From positions 1 through 43,152 of IMG/VR virus record IMGVR_UViG_3300002917_000003: a stretch of 43,152 nt of DNA; one strand, written 5' to 3'. The position numbers and the translations under genes were made by a program. Source of the DNA: a virus. Positions 21,608 to 29,104 of the stretch are shown in pieces. The notes beneath the pieces are model-generated. The model did not search any database. It was given only the letters and a program-made list of their open reading frames with translations, and was not told the origin of the DNA. How positions within the stretch are numbered: the stretch's first letter is position 1; every line of letters starts with the position of its first letter.

Positions 21608-22357
21608 TTACTCTTTTTCAGCTATATAGTCAAGCTTAAGGTTTTTACCGTTTAGGATATCCTTTGCGTCCTGCTGGTAAAGTTCAATAGCTATTTTATA
21701 CTTGTCGTCCCATTCAGATGACAATCTTGGGTGGGAAATAGCCCGATATTCTAAGCTTTGATCAAGATACAGTTTATATCCAGCTTTCTCGAACCGGAGA
21801 TTAGTAATTTTTTCACTCAAAGCCGCTCCTTTATCATAGTTTTCAGGCATACCCCCAACGTCATAGATAGCCTGACGGGGAAAAGAAGCGATACACCATT
21901 CTATTTCACTTGCTAAAGTTTCGTAATATGCTCCCATGTCTGTACGCTTACGCGGATCCTGCCATACCATATGCTCAGGCTTTCCATTTAGCACTTGATC
22001 GTATTGATTGCCAAGTAAACCAACGACTGATTTAGGGTTGGTTTCATAATGACTCCAGAGTCTCTCTAAAAGATCCGGAGGAAACCATAAGCCATCAGTA
22101 AGAGAGACAATAAGCTCTCCCTGAGCATATCTAAATCCTTGATTCCATGCCTTGTTAAGTCCGTAGTAGTCCCCCTCGTTTTTTAAAGGTTCCCCAACAA
22201 CAATATACTCATATTCATATATTCTATCTACCTCCATAAACAGATACTGAGGGACAACAATGATCCATTCAAAGTCTTTAAATGTTTGTCTTTTGAGACA
22301 CTTAGCTACTATCTCAAGCATTTCTGGACGCACCGAAGGGGTGACAATACTAATCAT
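21608..22357 (-). CDS. Family 2-like glycosyltransferase, 249 aa
   Basis: MISIVTPSVRPEMLEIVAKCL is the GT-A N-terminal strand and helix that binds the nucleotide sugar. FKDFEWIIVVP and KAWNQGFRYAQGELIVSLTDG give the second strand and the metal-site region (SLTDG in place of DxD). WCIASFPRQAIYDVGGMPENYDKG is the acceptor-side loop of GT2 enzymes. No membrane segments, so cytosolic. Last gene of the glycan cargo; starts inside the HNH gene end. Confidence 0.8.
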   Translation of the reverse strand: MISIVTPSVRPEMLEIVAKCLKRQTFKDFEWIIVVPQYLFMEVDRIYEYEYIVVGEPLKNEGDYYGLNKAWNQGFRYAQGELIVSLTDGLWFPPDLLERLWSHYETNPKSVVGLLGNQYDQVLNGKPEHMVWQDPRKRTDMGAYYETLASEIEWCIASFPRQAIYDVGGMPENYDKGAALSEKITNLRFEKAGYKLYLDQSLEYRAISHPRLSSEWDDKYKIAIELYQQDAKDILNGKNLKLDYIAEKE

Positions 22358-22778
22358 ATGATTTTCGTTTTTTCCATATTTCTTTCATAAATTCAGAATG
22401 TTCTTCTCCTTTTTTAAAAGAACCACCATTAGCAGATTGTGTCCCCTTTTTTCCTTTATTCCAAACTTCCCTCCCTTTTAAAGATTTTTTTATTTTGTTA
22501 AGATGTTCCTCTGTTTTTTTATGTCCTTTTTTAAAATAATTATCTTTTCTTTTTAACCATGCCTTATCATATCTTATATGACATTTTGCACATAAATAAA
22601 ACCAATTCTTAAATTCTCTATTATAAATTCCTGTCTTATTAGCTAACTGTACTTTTTTATTTTCATCCTTACAATGTTCACAAAGCTTGGGTTTATTAAT
22701 ATGTCTCCTAATCCAAGCATGTAAGCCTTTATTTCCTACTTTATCCCCTTTCCAGTTGCTGTGTAAGTTGTTGTTCAT
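22350..22778 (-). CDS. HNH-family endonuclease, 142 aa
   Basis: SNWKGDKVGNKGLHAWIRRH is the familiar head of a phage HNH family. It is followed by CEHC (residues 33-36), and by WFYLCAKCHIRYD (CxxCH) that completes the finger. A basic tail with repeated KKG...KGRE...KG motifs resembles a NUMOD3 DNA-binding tail. It overlaps the C-terminus of the upstream methyltransferase by 38 bases and the downstream glycosyltransferase start. Unlike the other three HNH genes it has no clear promoter; a TATAGA box lies only two bases from the ATG. Confidence 0.75.
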   Translation of the reverse strand: MNNNLHSNWKGDKVGNKGLHAWIRRHINKPKLCEHCKDENKKVQLANKTGIYNREFKNWFYLCAKCHIRYDKAWLKRKDNYFKKGHKKTEEHLNKIKKSLKGREVWNKGKKGTQSANGGSFKKGEEHSEFMKEIWKKRKSYD

Positions 22779-23958
22779 AATCTATAATTTTAAATTCTGG
22801 TAAAAATACAATAAATTTACCCCCTGCTATTAAATAATCCTTTTCCCGTTCTAGAAATTCTTTTAGAAAAAACCAAGGGCCAATAATCATAAAATCAGCT
22901 CCATCTTTTCTTGCCTGTTCTTCGGAAATAATAGGAATGCCAATTGAAGCCATTATTTTTCCCCATTTTTCAGGATTGCGTTCAACGGCAGCAACAATTT
23001 GTTTATTATCTAACCCCATATATTGTAACATACTTCCTGATCTGGTGGAAGCCCCATATAGATATATCTTTTTTCCTTTTTTAATTTGTTCATTAATAAA
23101 AGTAACTGCTTTAAGTTTAATGTTCTGTACTCTGAATTTAAATAGTAAGTATGTTCCCCAGTTATCAAGTCTGGCTTTCTTCTCCCACCTGCGAAGACGT
23201 TCAACGGGATTTATAAACTTAATATATGTTCTGAATGATCCACCGTTAATATCATTTAGCTCGACATCGACTATCTCTAAGTCATGCTGGTCTAAGAGAT
23301 ATTCCAGGGACTTTAAACTGTAGTATTCAATATGTTCATGGACAATATTATCAAAAGCGTTCTGTTCAAGCATACTGCCTAAGTAATTCTGTTGGATAAT
23401 AATCACACCATCCTCAGTAAGCGCTTCTGTGAGGTCATGTACGAACTTGTGAGGGTCTTCCAGATCATAAAAGCAGGAAATGACTGTAATTATCTTAGCT
23501 TTTTTGTTTCCCATTTCTTTTTGCCATGCTTCCAGACTCCAGAAATCATTAATAACGTGATTGACAGTTTTCCGACACTCATTAGCCAGCTTCTTAATCG
23601 GTTCGCAGGCCACTTTTGTCAACCAGTAAGGATAAAATTTAAGCAGTGTCCCGTCATTGGCTCCAATATCCAGTACAATATCATCTGATTGTAAAATAGT
23701 ATATTTCATTGCCCGCAGAGCGATTTCTTTCAAATTAGCTTTGATTGTATCGTTGATACCTGACTTATATCCGTAATTCTCGGTATAAAGCTCTTTTTGC
23801 GGGGTAGATTCTTTTAGTTGAACAAGGGTGCAGGTAGAACACATCACCATATCCAAGGGGTACTTACTTGGCTTTTTCCCATCGTTAAATTCGGAGAGAT
23901 ATTGATCTCCAAAGGATGCTATCTCTTTCGTTGGGCCTCCACAATTACGGCACTTCAT
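22741..23958 (-). CDS. SAM-dependent C-methyltransferase with N-terminal zinc domain, 405 aa
   Basis: Three-domain enzyme of the sugar C-methyltransferase type. The N-terminal zinc-binding domain has CRNCGG at 3-8 and CSTC at 36-39. The SAM domain has VLDIGANDGTLL at about 95-106. The C-terminal domain carries YLYGASTRSG (residues ~300-310). This layout acts on nucleotide-linked keto-deoxysugars. It suggests the phage methylates a sugar used by the neighbouring glycosyltransferases (inference). ATG 23958. Confidence 0.85.
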   Translation of the reverse strand: MKCRNCGGPTKEIASFGDQYLSEFNDGKKPSKYPLDMVMCSTCTLVQLKESTPQKELYTENYGYKSGINDTIKANLKEIALRAMKYTILQSDDIVLDIGANDGTLLKFYPYWLTKVACEPIKKLANECRKTVNHVINDFWSLEAWQKEMGNKKAKIITVISCFYDLEDPHKFVHDLTEALTEDGVIIIQQNYLGSMLEQNAFDNIVHEHIEYYSLKSLEYLLDQHDLEIVDVELNDINGGSFRTYIKFINPVERLRRWEKKARLDNWGTYLLFKFRVQNIKLKAVTFINEQIKKGKKIYLYGASTRSGSMLQYMGLDNKQIVAAVERNPEKWGKIMASIGIPIISEEQARKDGADFMIIGPWFFLKEFLEREKDYLIAGGKFIVFLPEFKIIDYEQQLTQQLERG

Positions 23959-24359
23959 AATTTATCTCCTATTTTAGTTAATACACCCGTAATAAATTCT
24001 TTTCTTGTTTTTGTAATATGACCTTTAATTTCATGATTTTCCCACTTTTTTATAACATTACAATTTGCACATAAAAGTTGATAATCTTTTGACCCATTTC
24101 GTACATGCTCTAACATATGTCTAATTTTTCCTTGCCCTGTTCTATTTCTTATTTTTCTACTATTTCCACCACCGTTTACATGATCTATTTGAAAAGCTCT
24201 TCTGTCTTTAAACCCACATTTACAACATTTATCTCCTAATAAAATATAGAGTTCGTTTCTAATACGATAATAATATTCCCTATCATGTTCCCTAGCTTTT
24301 CTTTTGTATTCCTCATAATTATTAATTCTCCATTTATATACGCTAGTTTTAGTTTTCAT
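23955..24359 (-). CDS. HNH endonuclease, 134 aa
   Basis: Basic N-terminal helix (EEYKRKAREHDREYYYRI), then CCKCGF, FQIDHVNGGGNSRK (the DHxxGGG form of the HNH centre) and LLCANCN, then a short tail. Typical phage HNH protein. It lies between two glycan genes in the operon direction but has its own promoter, whose -35 box includes the stop codon of the upstream gene. Its stop overlaps the methyltransferase ATG by four bases. Confidence 0.9.
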   Translation of the reverse strand: MKTKTSVYKWRINNYEEYKRKAREHDREYYYRIRNELYILLGDKCCKCGFKDRRAFQIDHVNGGGNSRKIRNRTGQGKIRHMLEHVRNGSKDYQLLCANCNVIKKWENHEIKGHITKTRKEFITGVLTKIGDKL

Positions 24360-24365
24360 ACCCCC

Positions 24366-24395
24366 AGTATATCATGGATACACATTCCTTGTCAA
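24366..24395 (-). promoter_or_regulatory. Consensus promoter for HNH gene 3 (leaderless)
   Basis: TTGACA (24395-24390), 18 bases, TATACT (24371-24366), six bases, ATG 24359. The +1 should be the A of the ATG. The preceding GGGGG could not act as a normal ribosome binding site if transcription starts at the ATG. Confidence 0.9.
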
Positions 24396-25111
24396 GGCAT
24401 CGGTTTCCACCTTTCCTTCATCTGCTCAGGGTATGTTTTAGCAAAGAGTATATCCGGATACTCTCCAAACTTACTCTTAAAGTATTCTCTCCGCCTCTGA
24501 TCTTCCTTGGCTCTTTCTTCCTGATTTAAAAGATTTTGTGTGGAGCTGTCTTTATGCTGATAAGAAGCCTTATTCGTATAGGCAGTATATAAACCTTCTG
24601 TTCGAACACGATACCAGTAATCGTAATCCTCGTACCCTCCTAAACCATACGCCTCATCGTAAAGAAACTTCCGGTGCGCCGGAGAGAGGACAAAAAATGA
24701 ACTACTGCACCACCGTTCCTTTCCTGTTAATGCGGTCATATCTCCATGATTAAAAGCTTCATCATAAGGAATCATCCTGAAGTGACAGGAATAGGCTTTG
24801 TCATTTAATAAGACCTCTCTTGCTACTTCTTGCCAGTTCGATGAGACACGAATATCGTTATTGGAAATCGCCGTATATTTCCCCAACTCTCCTAACATTA
24901 ACCCTTGATTAACCGCACGAGCGTACCCTAGATTCTCTTTATTTCGAATATAGGTATCAGCAACGGATCTGAGATACCCTCCTCCTACAGTTGACCCATT
25001 ATCAACAACAATAAGATTAACCTCGCCAAAACTTTCAACGGCATTTTTAGTCAGCTCTAAAAGCTCCTCATTGATTATCCAGCAAGGCATCACTACAGTA
25101 AATTCTTTCAT
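24392..25111 (-). CDS. Family 2 glycosyltransferase, 239 aa
   Basis: GT-A pattern: FTVVMPCWIINEEL, LIVVDNGSTVGGG (nucleotide binding), NKENLGYARAVNQGLM, SNNDIRVSS (DxD position), and GLGGYEDYDYWYRVR (catalytic ED loop of rhamnosyl-type transferases). No membrane segments. ATG 25111 overlaps the upstream stop by four bases. It probably adds a sugar in the same pathway as the neighbours. Confidence 0.85.
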   Translation of the reverse strand: MKEFTVVMPCWIINEELLELTKNAVESFGEVNLIVVDNGSTVGGGYLRSVADTYIRNKENLGYARAVNQGLMLGELGKYTAISNNDIRVSSNWQEVAREVLLNDKAYSCHFRMIPYDEAFNHGDMTALTGKERWCSSSFFVLSPAHRKFLYDEAYGLGGYEDYDYWYRVRTEGLYTAYTNKASYQHKDSSTQNLLNQEERAKEDQRRREYFKSKFGEYPDILFAKTYPEQMKERWKPMP

Positions 25112-25911
25112 AGCATTCCTTTCTCTAAATTCTTTGCATAAATCTGTGGCGAGTAATTAGCTAAGATAAATTCCCGTGGAGTATTAAACTCTGAATGAAT
25201 ATACTCCTCAACAAAAGAAAGTGTTCGTACGTTTTTTGGATTAACGCTGGGAACGATATTCATACTCATCGCTTCCAAACAAGTACGTTCCGACCCGTGA
25301 ATGGCAGGAATCGGAACGTACTGTGCTCGGTTATAACAATCTCGTATTACTCCTGGATTTAAGTAGCCTTCTAAAACAATAACACCCGTGTCATCGCAGG
25401 TATGACGTTCTCTTTCTCCATCGGGCTGAACCGTTCCAATACAAACAAGTTCTTTTCCTAGATGCGCTATAGCTGATTGTCGCTTCCAAGGACTAAAGGT
25501 TGCTGGATAAAAATATTTAATATCTTTTTGTACCTGTGTTGGGATATAGAAATCACTATCTGTACCGAACGCCCGAACGGCATGAAGTCCATGAGTTCGC
25601 ACCTGATCGTAAATAGGTTGTGATTCACAATAAACAACATCTAACTTTCTTAAATTATTCCAATTCACAGGATCAGTCGTTAAGATGATACCCTTCTTAG
25701 CAATATATTTGTCTATCTTATCGAAAAAGGGACAGTTAGAATCTCCCCAGAAAAGGAGAAAATCAGCATCGTCTAAAGGTTCGAATTCTCCTAATAAAAT
25801 ATTAACTGTATGCTTCTTCCCTAATTCCATAAGCGCCGCGCGTAATCCATCCTGCCAATTAGGACAAATTTCCGCTGCTCTATTCCAATACCAAAGAAAA
25901 TTAATAACCAT
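25108..25911 (-). CDS. Family 4-like glycosyltransferase, 267 aa
   Basis: Good ribosome binding site (AAAGGA before ATG 25911). Short GT-B-like protein. N-terminal half: NFLWYWNRAAEICPNWQDGLRAAL, DADFLLFWGDSN. C-terminal half: FYPATFSPWKRQSAIAHLG, VLEGYLNPGVIRDCYNRAQYVPIPAIHGSERTCLEAMSMNIVPSV, the donor-binding E-x7-E-like region of GT4 enzymes. Shorter than usual for GT4, but both lobes are recognisable. Confidence 0.7.
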   Translation of the reverse strand: MVINFLWYWNRAAEICPNWQDGLRAALMELGKKHTVNILLGEFEPLDDADFLLFWGDSNCPFFDKIDKYIAKKGIILTTDPVNWNNLRKLDVVYCESQPIYDQVRTHGLHAVRAFGTDSDFYIPTQVQKDIKYFYPATFSPWKRQSAIAHLGKELVCIGTVQPDGERERHTCDDTGVIVLEGYLNPGVIRDCYNRAQYVPIPAIHGSERTCLEAMSMNIVPSVNPKNVRTLSFVEEYIHSEFNTPREFILANYSPQIYAKNLEKGML

Positions 25912-26218
25912 GTTTTCCTTTTATAAAATCTAACATTTTTTTCTGCATTTCTAGTTGCAATACTTGTATTTCCTGCGGATCTATTTGTGATTCTGGAACT
26001 TCACATTCAAATGCTTTCATTAAACGATAATAATTTCTTTTAATTATGCTTTTTGCCTTTCCTAAAGCTTCCTCTTCCGTAGACGCAATTACAACGACTA
26101 CAGTTCCTTCTCCCATATGATACTCTTTCCCCGTAGCTAATAATTGAGGCGCAATTTGCCCTTCAATATAAGGAGACTTATAATTAAAAGCATTAAATTC
26201 ATAATGATAGTGTTTCAT
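25901..26218 (-). CDS. Hypothetical protein, 105 aa
   Basis: N-terminal beta strands (KHYHYEFNAFNYKSPYIEGQI, GTVVVVIASTEEEALGKAKSII), then a helical C-terminus (EIQVLQLEMQKKMLDFIKG). It overlaps the phosphatase-like gene stop by four bases. No recognised family; fixed in the cargo operon between a phosphatase-like and a glycosyltransferase gene. Confidence 0.6.
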   Translation of the reverse strand: MKHYHYEFNAFNYKSPYIEGQIAPQLLATGKEYHMGEGTVVVVIASTEEEALGKAKSIIKRNYYRLMKAFECEVPESQIDPQEIQVLQLEMQKKMLDFIKGKHGY

Positions 26219-26538
26219 ATTTTGTATGCCGCTAAATGTTTATATAGCTTATCAACGAGAGCTGGATGATTTGCCTGATGCCACACGTCATGTCCCACAT
26301 CATAAATAACTACTTTGGGATGATATCTTTGCGGAATAGCCATTTTAAACTCTGCCTCTAATACTACAATCCGATCAGCCCACTTACATAGATAATCAAG
26401 CGTATATGAACTATTACCTTTAATTCCCGCCGCCAGAGCATCATATCTATAGATCCTCCGAAGGATATAAGCGAGCGTAACGGATCGGATATTCCCCCCG
26501 CTACAAACACACAAGATTCTCTTACTCGGCTTTTTCAA
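26215..26538 (-). CDS. Low-molecular-weight protein-tyrosine-phosphatase-like protein, 107 aa
   Basis: TTG start at 26538, six bases after GGAAGGAG. RILCVCSGGNIRSVTLAYIL carries a C-x5-R-S phosphate loop (Cys13 to Arg19) as in LMW-PTP enzymes. The rest is trimmed: WADRIVVLE is present, and the usual Asp near the end is represented by VIYDVGHD. At 107 aa it is shorter than classical LMW-PTPs (~150). It may dephosphorylate a protein or sugar phosphate; bacterial homologues often sit in capsule loci. Confidence 0.75.
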   Translation of the reverse strand: MKKPSKRILCVCSGGNIRSVTLAYILRRIYRYDALAAGIKGNSSYTLDYLCKWADRIVVLEAEFKMAIPQRYHPKVVIYDVGHDVWHQANHPALVDKLYKHLAAYKI

Positions 26539-27172
26539 AAAATGCTCCTTCCCACTCAGATCTCATTCCATCCTTAAAAGGATTATGGTAACACCAATAC
26601 AATTTCTTAAAAGGCCATTTCTTATTATGAAACATATCCATGTACAGTTGTGTTTCCGGTAAGCCTCCTATTCCATCATGGCCTTTTCCCACCCATATTC
26701 CGTCTTTTTCCTCAACAGCAAAATCGTGAAGTGCCAGTAAGCCTCCTTTTTTTAACCGAGGCCAGATGTTATCAACAATAAACTGTGTCACTTCTGCGTC
26801 ATGGTCAGTATCAACAAAAAGGAAATCTAATTCTAGGGGTGCAAGAGTGCTATATTTTGTGATATCTCCTATCATAATTGGGGATCTACCACATTTAGCA
26901 AATACATTTTCCCCTGTCGCTTCCCGTTTATCGTCAAGAAGTTCCGAAGCAATATAATCAAATGGTTTCCCGTTCTTTTGCAAAGCTGACATAATTACAC
27001 ACGCTGAACCCCCAAGCCACGTACCAATAGATAAACATTTCGTTGGTTTATATTTTCTGATAAATGAATACAAAACAGCACTACTATCAGGATCGAATCG
27101 ATGCTCAAATCCGCCTGGAAAGGTATAGTCCCAGTATTTATTTACTAATTGTGCTATTTCTTCATTTGTCAT
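26522..27172 (-). CDS. Class I SAM methyltransferase (CmcI/Methyltransf_24-like), 216 aa
   Basis: CLSIGTWLGGSACVIMSAL is motif I (G-x-W-x-G-G-S). DYIASELLDDKRE and PIMIGDITKY follow. LDFLFVDTDHDAEVTQFIVDNI and GGLLALHDF (motif IV/V) match small CmcI-like methyltransferases that modify sugars or small molecules. ATG 27172. Placed in the same cargo as a second, related methyltransferase. Confidence 0.8.
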   Translation of the reverse strand: MTNEEIAQLVNKYWDYTFPGGFEHRFDPDSSAVLYSFIRKYKPTKCLSIGTWLGGSACVIMSALQKNGKPFDYIASELLDDKREATGENVFAKCGRSPIMIGDITKYSTLAPLELDFLFVDTDHDAEVTQFIVDNIWPRLKKGGLLALHDFAVEEKDGIWVGKGHDGIGGLPETQLYMDMFHNKKWPFKKLYWCYHNPFKDGMRSEWEGAFFEKAE

Positions 27173-27183
27173 ACATTATTCCA

Positions 27184-27777
27184 TCAAATACAGCAAATAC
27201 CGAATCCAGAGTAATGGAGCGGATTTGTTGCTTCATACTTATCATAAGCAAGCTTATCCCAAATAGGCCACAACTCGGGATGTCTGATGTCATCAAATAA
27301 AAGAACTGCTCCTTTTTTAAAGAATGGGGTGTATAAATCAAGCTCTTTCTGTAGTTGCTCGCCTGTATGGAAACTATCAAAGAACCACAGGTCAGTCTTA
27401 CTTAAATCCAATTCTCCCCACTTGGTTAAATCTAAATCATCTCCAACAACAGGATGAAAATTACTATACTTATCAACAACATACGCAAATTCTAATCCCT
27501 GTTCTGCTAGAGTTATACTGTATAACTCAAAATCTCTATAGTTTGCATTCAAAAGCATTAAATCCCACACTCCCATAGCACCGCCTAATTCTACAATTGT
27601 GTGAGGCTGTAAAACCTCTAGAAGAGACGCAGACCATTGATAATACCTGTTGCCATTGGTGTTGAGAACATCCTGCATAGCTCCCTCGTTCAAAGCACGC
27701 AGGGCAGGTAAAACGGGTTTGATATCGTAGCTTTCCCAGATTTTATTTGCTTTTTGAAATAATTCCTTAGCGTTCAT
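27184..27777 (-). CDS. Class I methyltransferase-like protein, 197 aa
   Basis: TIVELGGAMGVWDLMLLNANY is motif I. LYSITLAEQGLEFAYVVDKY and VVGDDLDLTKWG follow. LWFFDSFHTGEQLQKELDLYTPFFKKGAVLLFDDI is the FkbM/Methyltransf_24-like motif IV to V. ATG overlaps the upstream stop (TATGA). Together with its neighbours it points to methylated sugar synthesis. Ends FGICCI. Confidence 0.75.
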   Translation of the reverse strand: MNAKELFQKANKIWESYDIKPVLPALRALNEGAMQDVLNTNGNRYYQWSASLLEVLQPHTIVELGGAMGVWDLMLLNANYRDFELYSITLAEQGLEFAYVVDKYSNFHPVVGDDLDLTKWGELDLSKTDLWFFDSFHTGEQLQKELDLYTPFFKKGAVLLFDDIRHPELWPIWDKLAYDKYEATNPLHYSGFGICCI

Positions 27778-28028
27778 ACTTTTGAACTGTCGTAAGACAT
27801 CCGTAACTCAACGATTCTATTCCTTACTATTTTGAGATAAAGATCTAAATCGTGCACTGATGCTCTGGCATTTCCTAAAGCCTGAAGTAATAATCCAAAC
27901 TCCTGAGACTTTGGTTCATAAAAGGTTGTATCCTTCACTAACCGTAATATCTCATTGATGTACGAACTTTCAATGAGCTCTAACTGTTTAAAAATTAATT
28001 CGTATCGTTGTTTTTCTTCTTCTTTCAT
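27774..28028 (-). CDS. Small coiled-coil protein, 84 aa
   Basis: Starts at ATG 28028 with GAGGTGG six bases before it. Fully helical with many Glu/Lys/Leu (EEEKQRYELIFKQLELIESS). No family known. Overlaps both neighbours by four bases, so it is part of the cargo operon; possibly an assembly partner of an enzyme there. Confidence 0.55.
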   Translation of the reverse strand: MKEEEKQRYELIFKQLELIESSYINEILRLVKDTTFYEPKSQEFGLLLQALGNARASVHDLDLYLKIVRNRIVELRMSYDSSKV

Positions 28029-28240
28029 TTTTTCCACCTCGCAATCTCTTTTAAATCTTCTGTTTTATGCGTAATAGGATCGGTATGTTGTTTCTGCCAT
28101 TTGATATTTGATCCTTGCCATCTGCAGCAAGGCTGTGTCTTTTTAACTCTCTCGCCTTTATTATTAAGAACGAGAAAGGGCGTTTCGATAGTTGGTGTCG
28201 TTGATCCGCAGAACGGACAATGGTATTCGTTATTTGTCAA
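28025..28240 (-). CDS. Small zinc-ribbon protein, 71 aa
   Basis: Start taken as TTG 28240, which has AAGGAGG four bases upstream; the frame is open further but lies inside the preceding gene. YHCPFCGSTTPT and QPCCRW give a CxxC...CC pattern of a one-zinc ribbon. Basic C-terminus. Several such micro-ribbons occur in this genome (28792, 28949, 41082, 41561). Confidence 0.6.
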   Translation of the reverse strand: MTNNEYHCPFCGSTTPTIETPFLVLNNKGERVKKTQPCCRWQGSNIKWQKQHTDPITHKTEDLKEIARWKK

Positions 28241-28823
28241 ATTCCTCCTTCCAAGATTGGGCAATTTTCTCCCAAGAATATTTCTCCTGTGCCCATTTCA
28301 TCATAGCTTCTCTGTCTCCTTCGTTCCAAGGTTTTTTCAAAGCCTCTAGGAGTTGTTGTTTGAACTTATCCTTTGTTTCCTGATCGTAAATATCCCCTTC
28401 AATCTTTTTACCATATTGAACGGTCTCTTTAAGAGCTGCATAATCAATCACAACAGGCTCACACCCGTAGGCTTGTGCTTTGATAGCTGAGATACAATTT
28501 ACCTCTGCGAAGTGAGCCGGATAAGCCCATATGCCTGAAAGCAACATCTCTTCTTTTAACTCATGCTGTGGGATGCGTCCATGATCAGTTACCCCCTCCT
28601 GCTTAAGTAGCTCGCGCATCTTCTCATACCATTTCATTGAAGCGGGATTGTTTTTATAGAATTCCAGAAAGAGTTTCCAGCCATAATAAACGTGGAGCTC
28701 TGCATCGGGTACTTCCTTTCTAATATCAGACCACATACCTAAAAGATGTTCGAGACCCCTATCATAACTGGATGTATAAACAATTTTGTGATTATTCCGC
28801 ATAGTATTTATTGAAATATTCAT
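28230..28823 (-). CDS. Glycosyltransferase family 4, C-terminal (donor-binding) half, 197 aa
   Basis: Reads HKIVYTSSYDRGLEHLLGMW, then DAELHVYYGW, GRIPQHELKEEMLLSGIWAYP and the sugar-nucleotide loop FAEVNCISAIKAQAYGCEPVV. This is exactly the C-terminal Rossmann lobe of a GT4. The N-terminal lobe is not in this gene; it is at the end of the gene at 29101-30957. Two small open frames lie between. ATG 28823 has GAGG six bases upstream, encoded inside the intervening gene, so the half is translated on its own. It probably works as a split enzyme or is decaying. Confidence 0.8.
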   Translation of the reverse strand: MNISINTMRNNHKIVYTSSYDRGLEHLLGMWSDIRKEVPDAELHVYYGWKLFLEFYKNNPASMKWYEKMRELLKQEGVTDHGRIPQHELKEEMLLSGIWAYPAHFAEVNCISAIKAQAYGCEPVVIDYAALKETVQYGKKIEGDIYDQETKDKFKQQLLEALKKPWNEGDREAMMKWAQEKYSWEKIAQSWKEEFDK

Positions 28824-28959
28824 TCATTTCCTCTTCAGTTCTTATATACATTTTTTGTATTTGTCCACAACTATTACATTTATAGACATCTTTTTGGCTA
28901 CCCTTAGATAAGTTATCTTCTATTTTTTTAAAATCATGTTTTTTTGTATCATTTCTCAT
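28792..28959 (-). CDS. Micro zinc-ribbon protein, 55 aa (second of two inside the split glycosyltransferase)
   Basis: Starts MRNDTKKHDFKKIEDN; contains YKCNSCGQIQKM (CxxC) and an acidic C-terminus. ATG 28959 overlaps the end of the other micro-gene; its stop lies 31 bases inside the C-terminal glycosyltransferase half. A codon pair near its end supplies that gene's ribosome binding site. Confidence 0.55.
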   Translation of the reverse strand: MRNDTKKHDFKKIEDNLSKGSQKDVYKCNSCGQIQKMYIRTEEEMNEYFNKYYAE

Positions 28960-29104
28960 AATCTTTATGACATATACACACGCATAATACGGTTCCTTCT
29001 AAGTGCGATTCCTGACAAACCTCGCAACGCATGCCTTCCCGATATTGTTTGCTCATTAACTCTTCGAGAGTTAAAGGTTTTTCCTTGATTATTACTTCGT
29101 TCAT
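28949..29104 (-). CDS. Micro zinc-binding protein, 51 aa (first of two inside the split glycosyltransferase)
   Basis: Starts MNEVIIKEKPLTLEELMSKQ; contains CEVCQESH and LCVCICH, a CxxC...CxCxCH metal-site pattern. ATG 29104 overlaps the stop of the N-terminal glycosyltransferase gene by ATGA, so it is coupled. No family recognised. Confidence 0.55.
   Translation of the reverse strand: MNEVIIKEKPLTLEELMSKQYREGMRCEVCQESHLEGTVLCVCICHKDYEK

Noticed and set aside
28220-28260. TTGACA at 28239-28234 as a promoter
   Set aside because: No -10 box at 16-18 bases; the sequence is part of the overlap between two genes.
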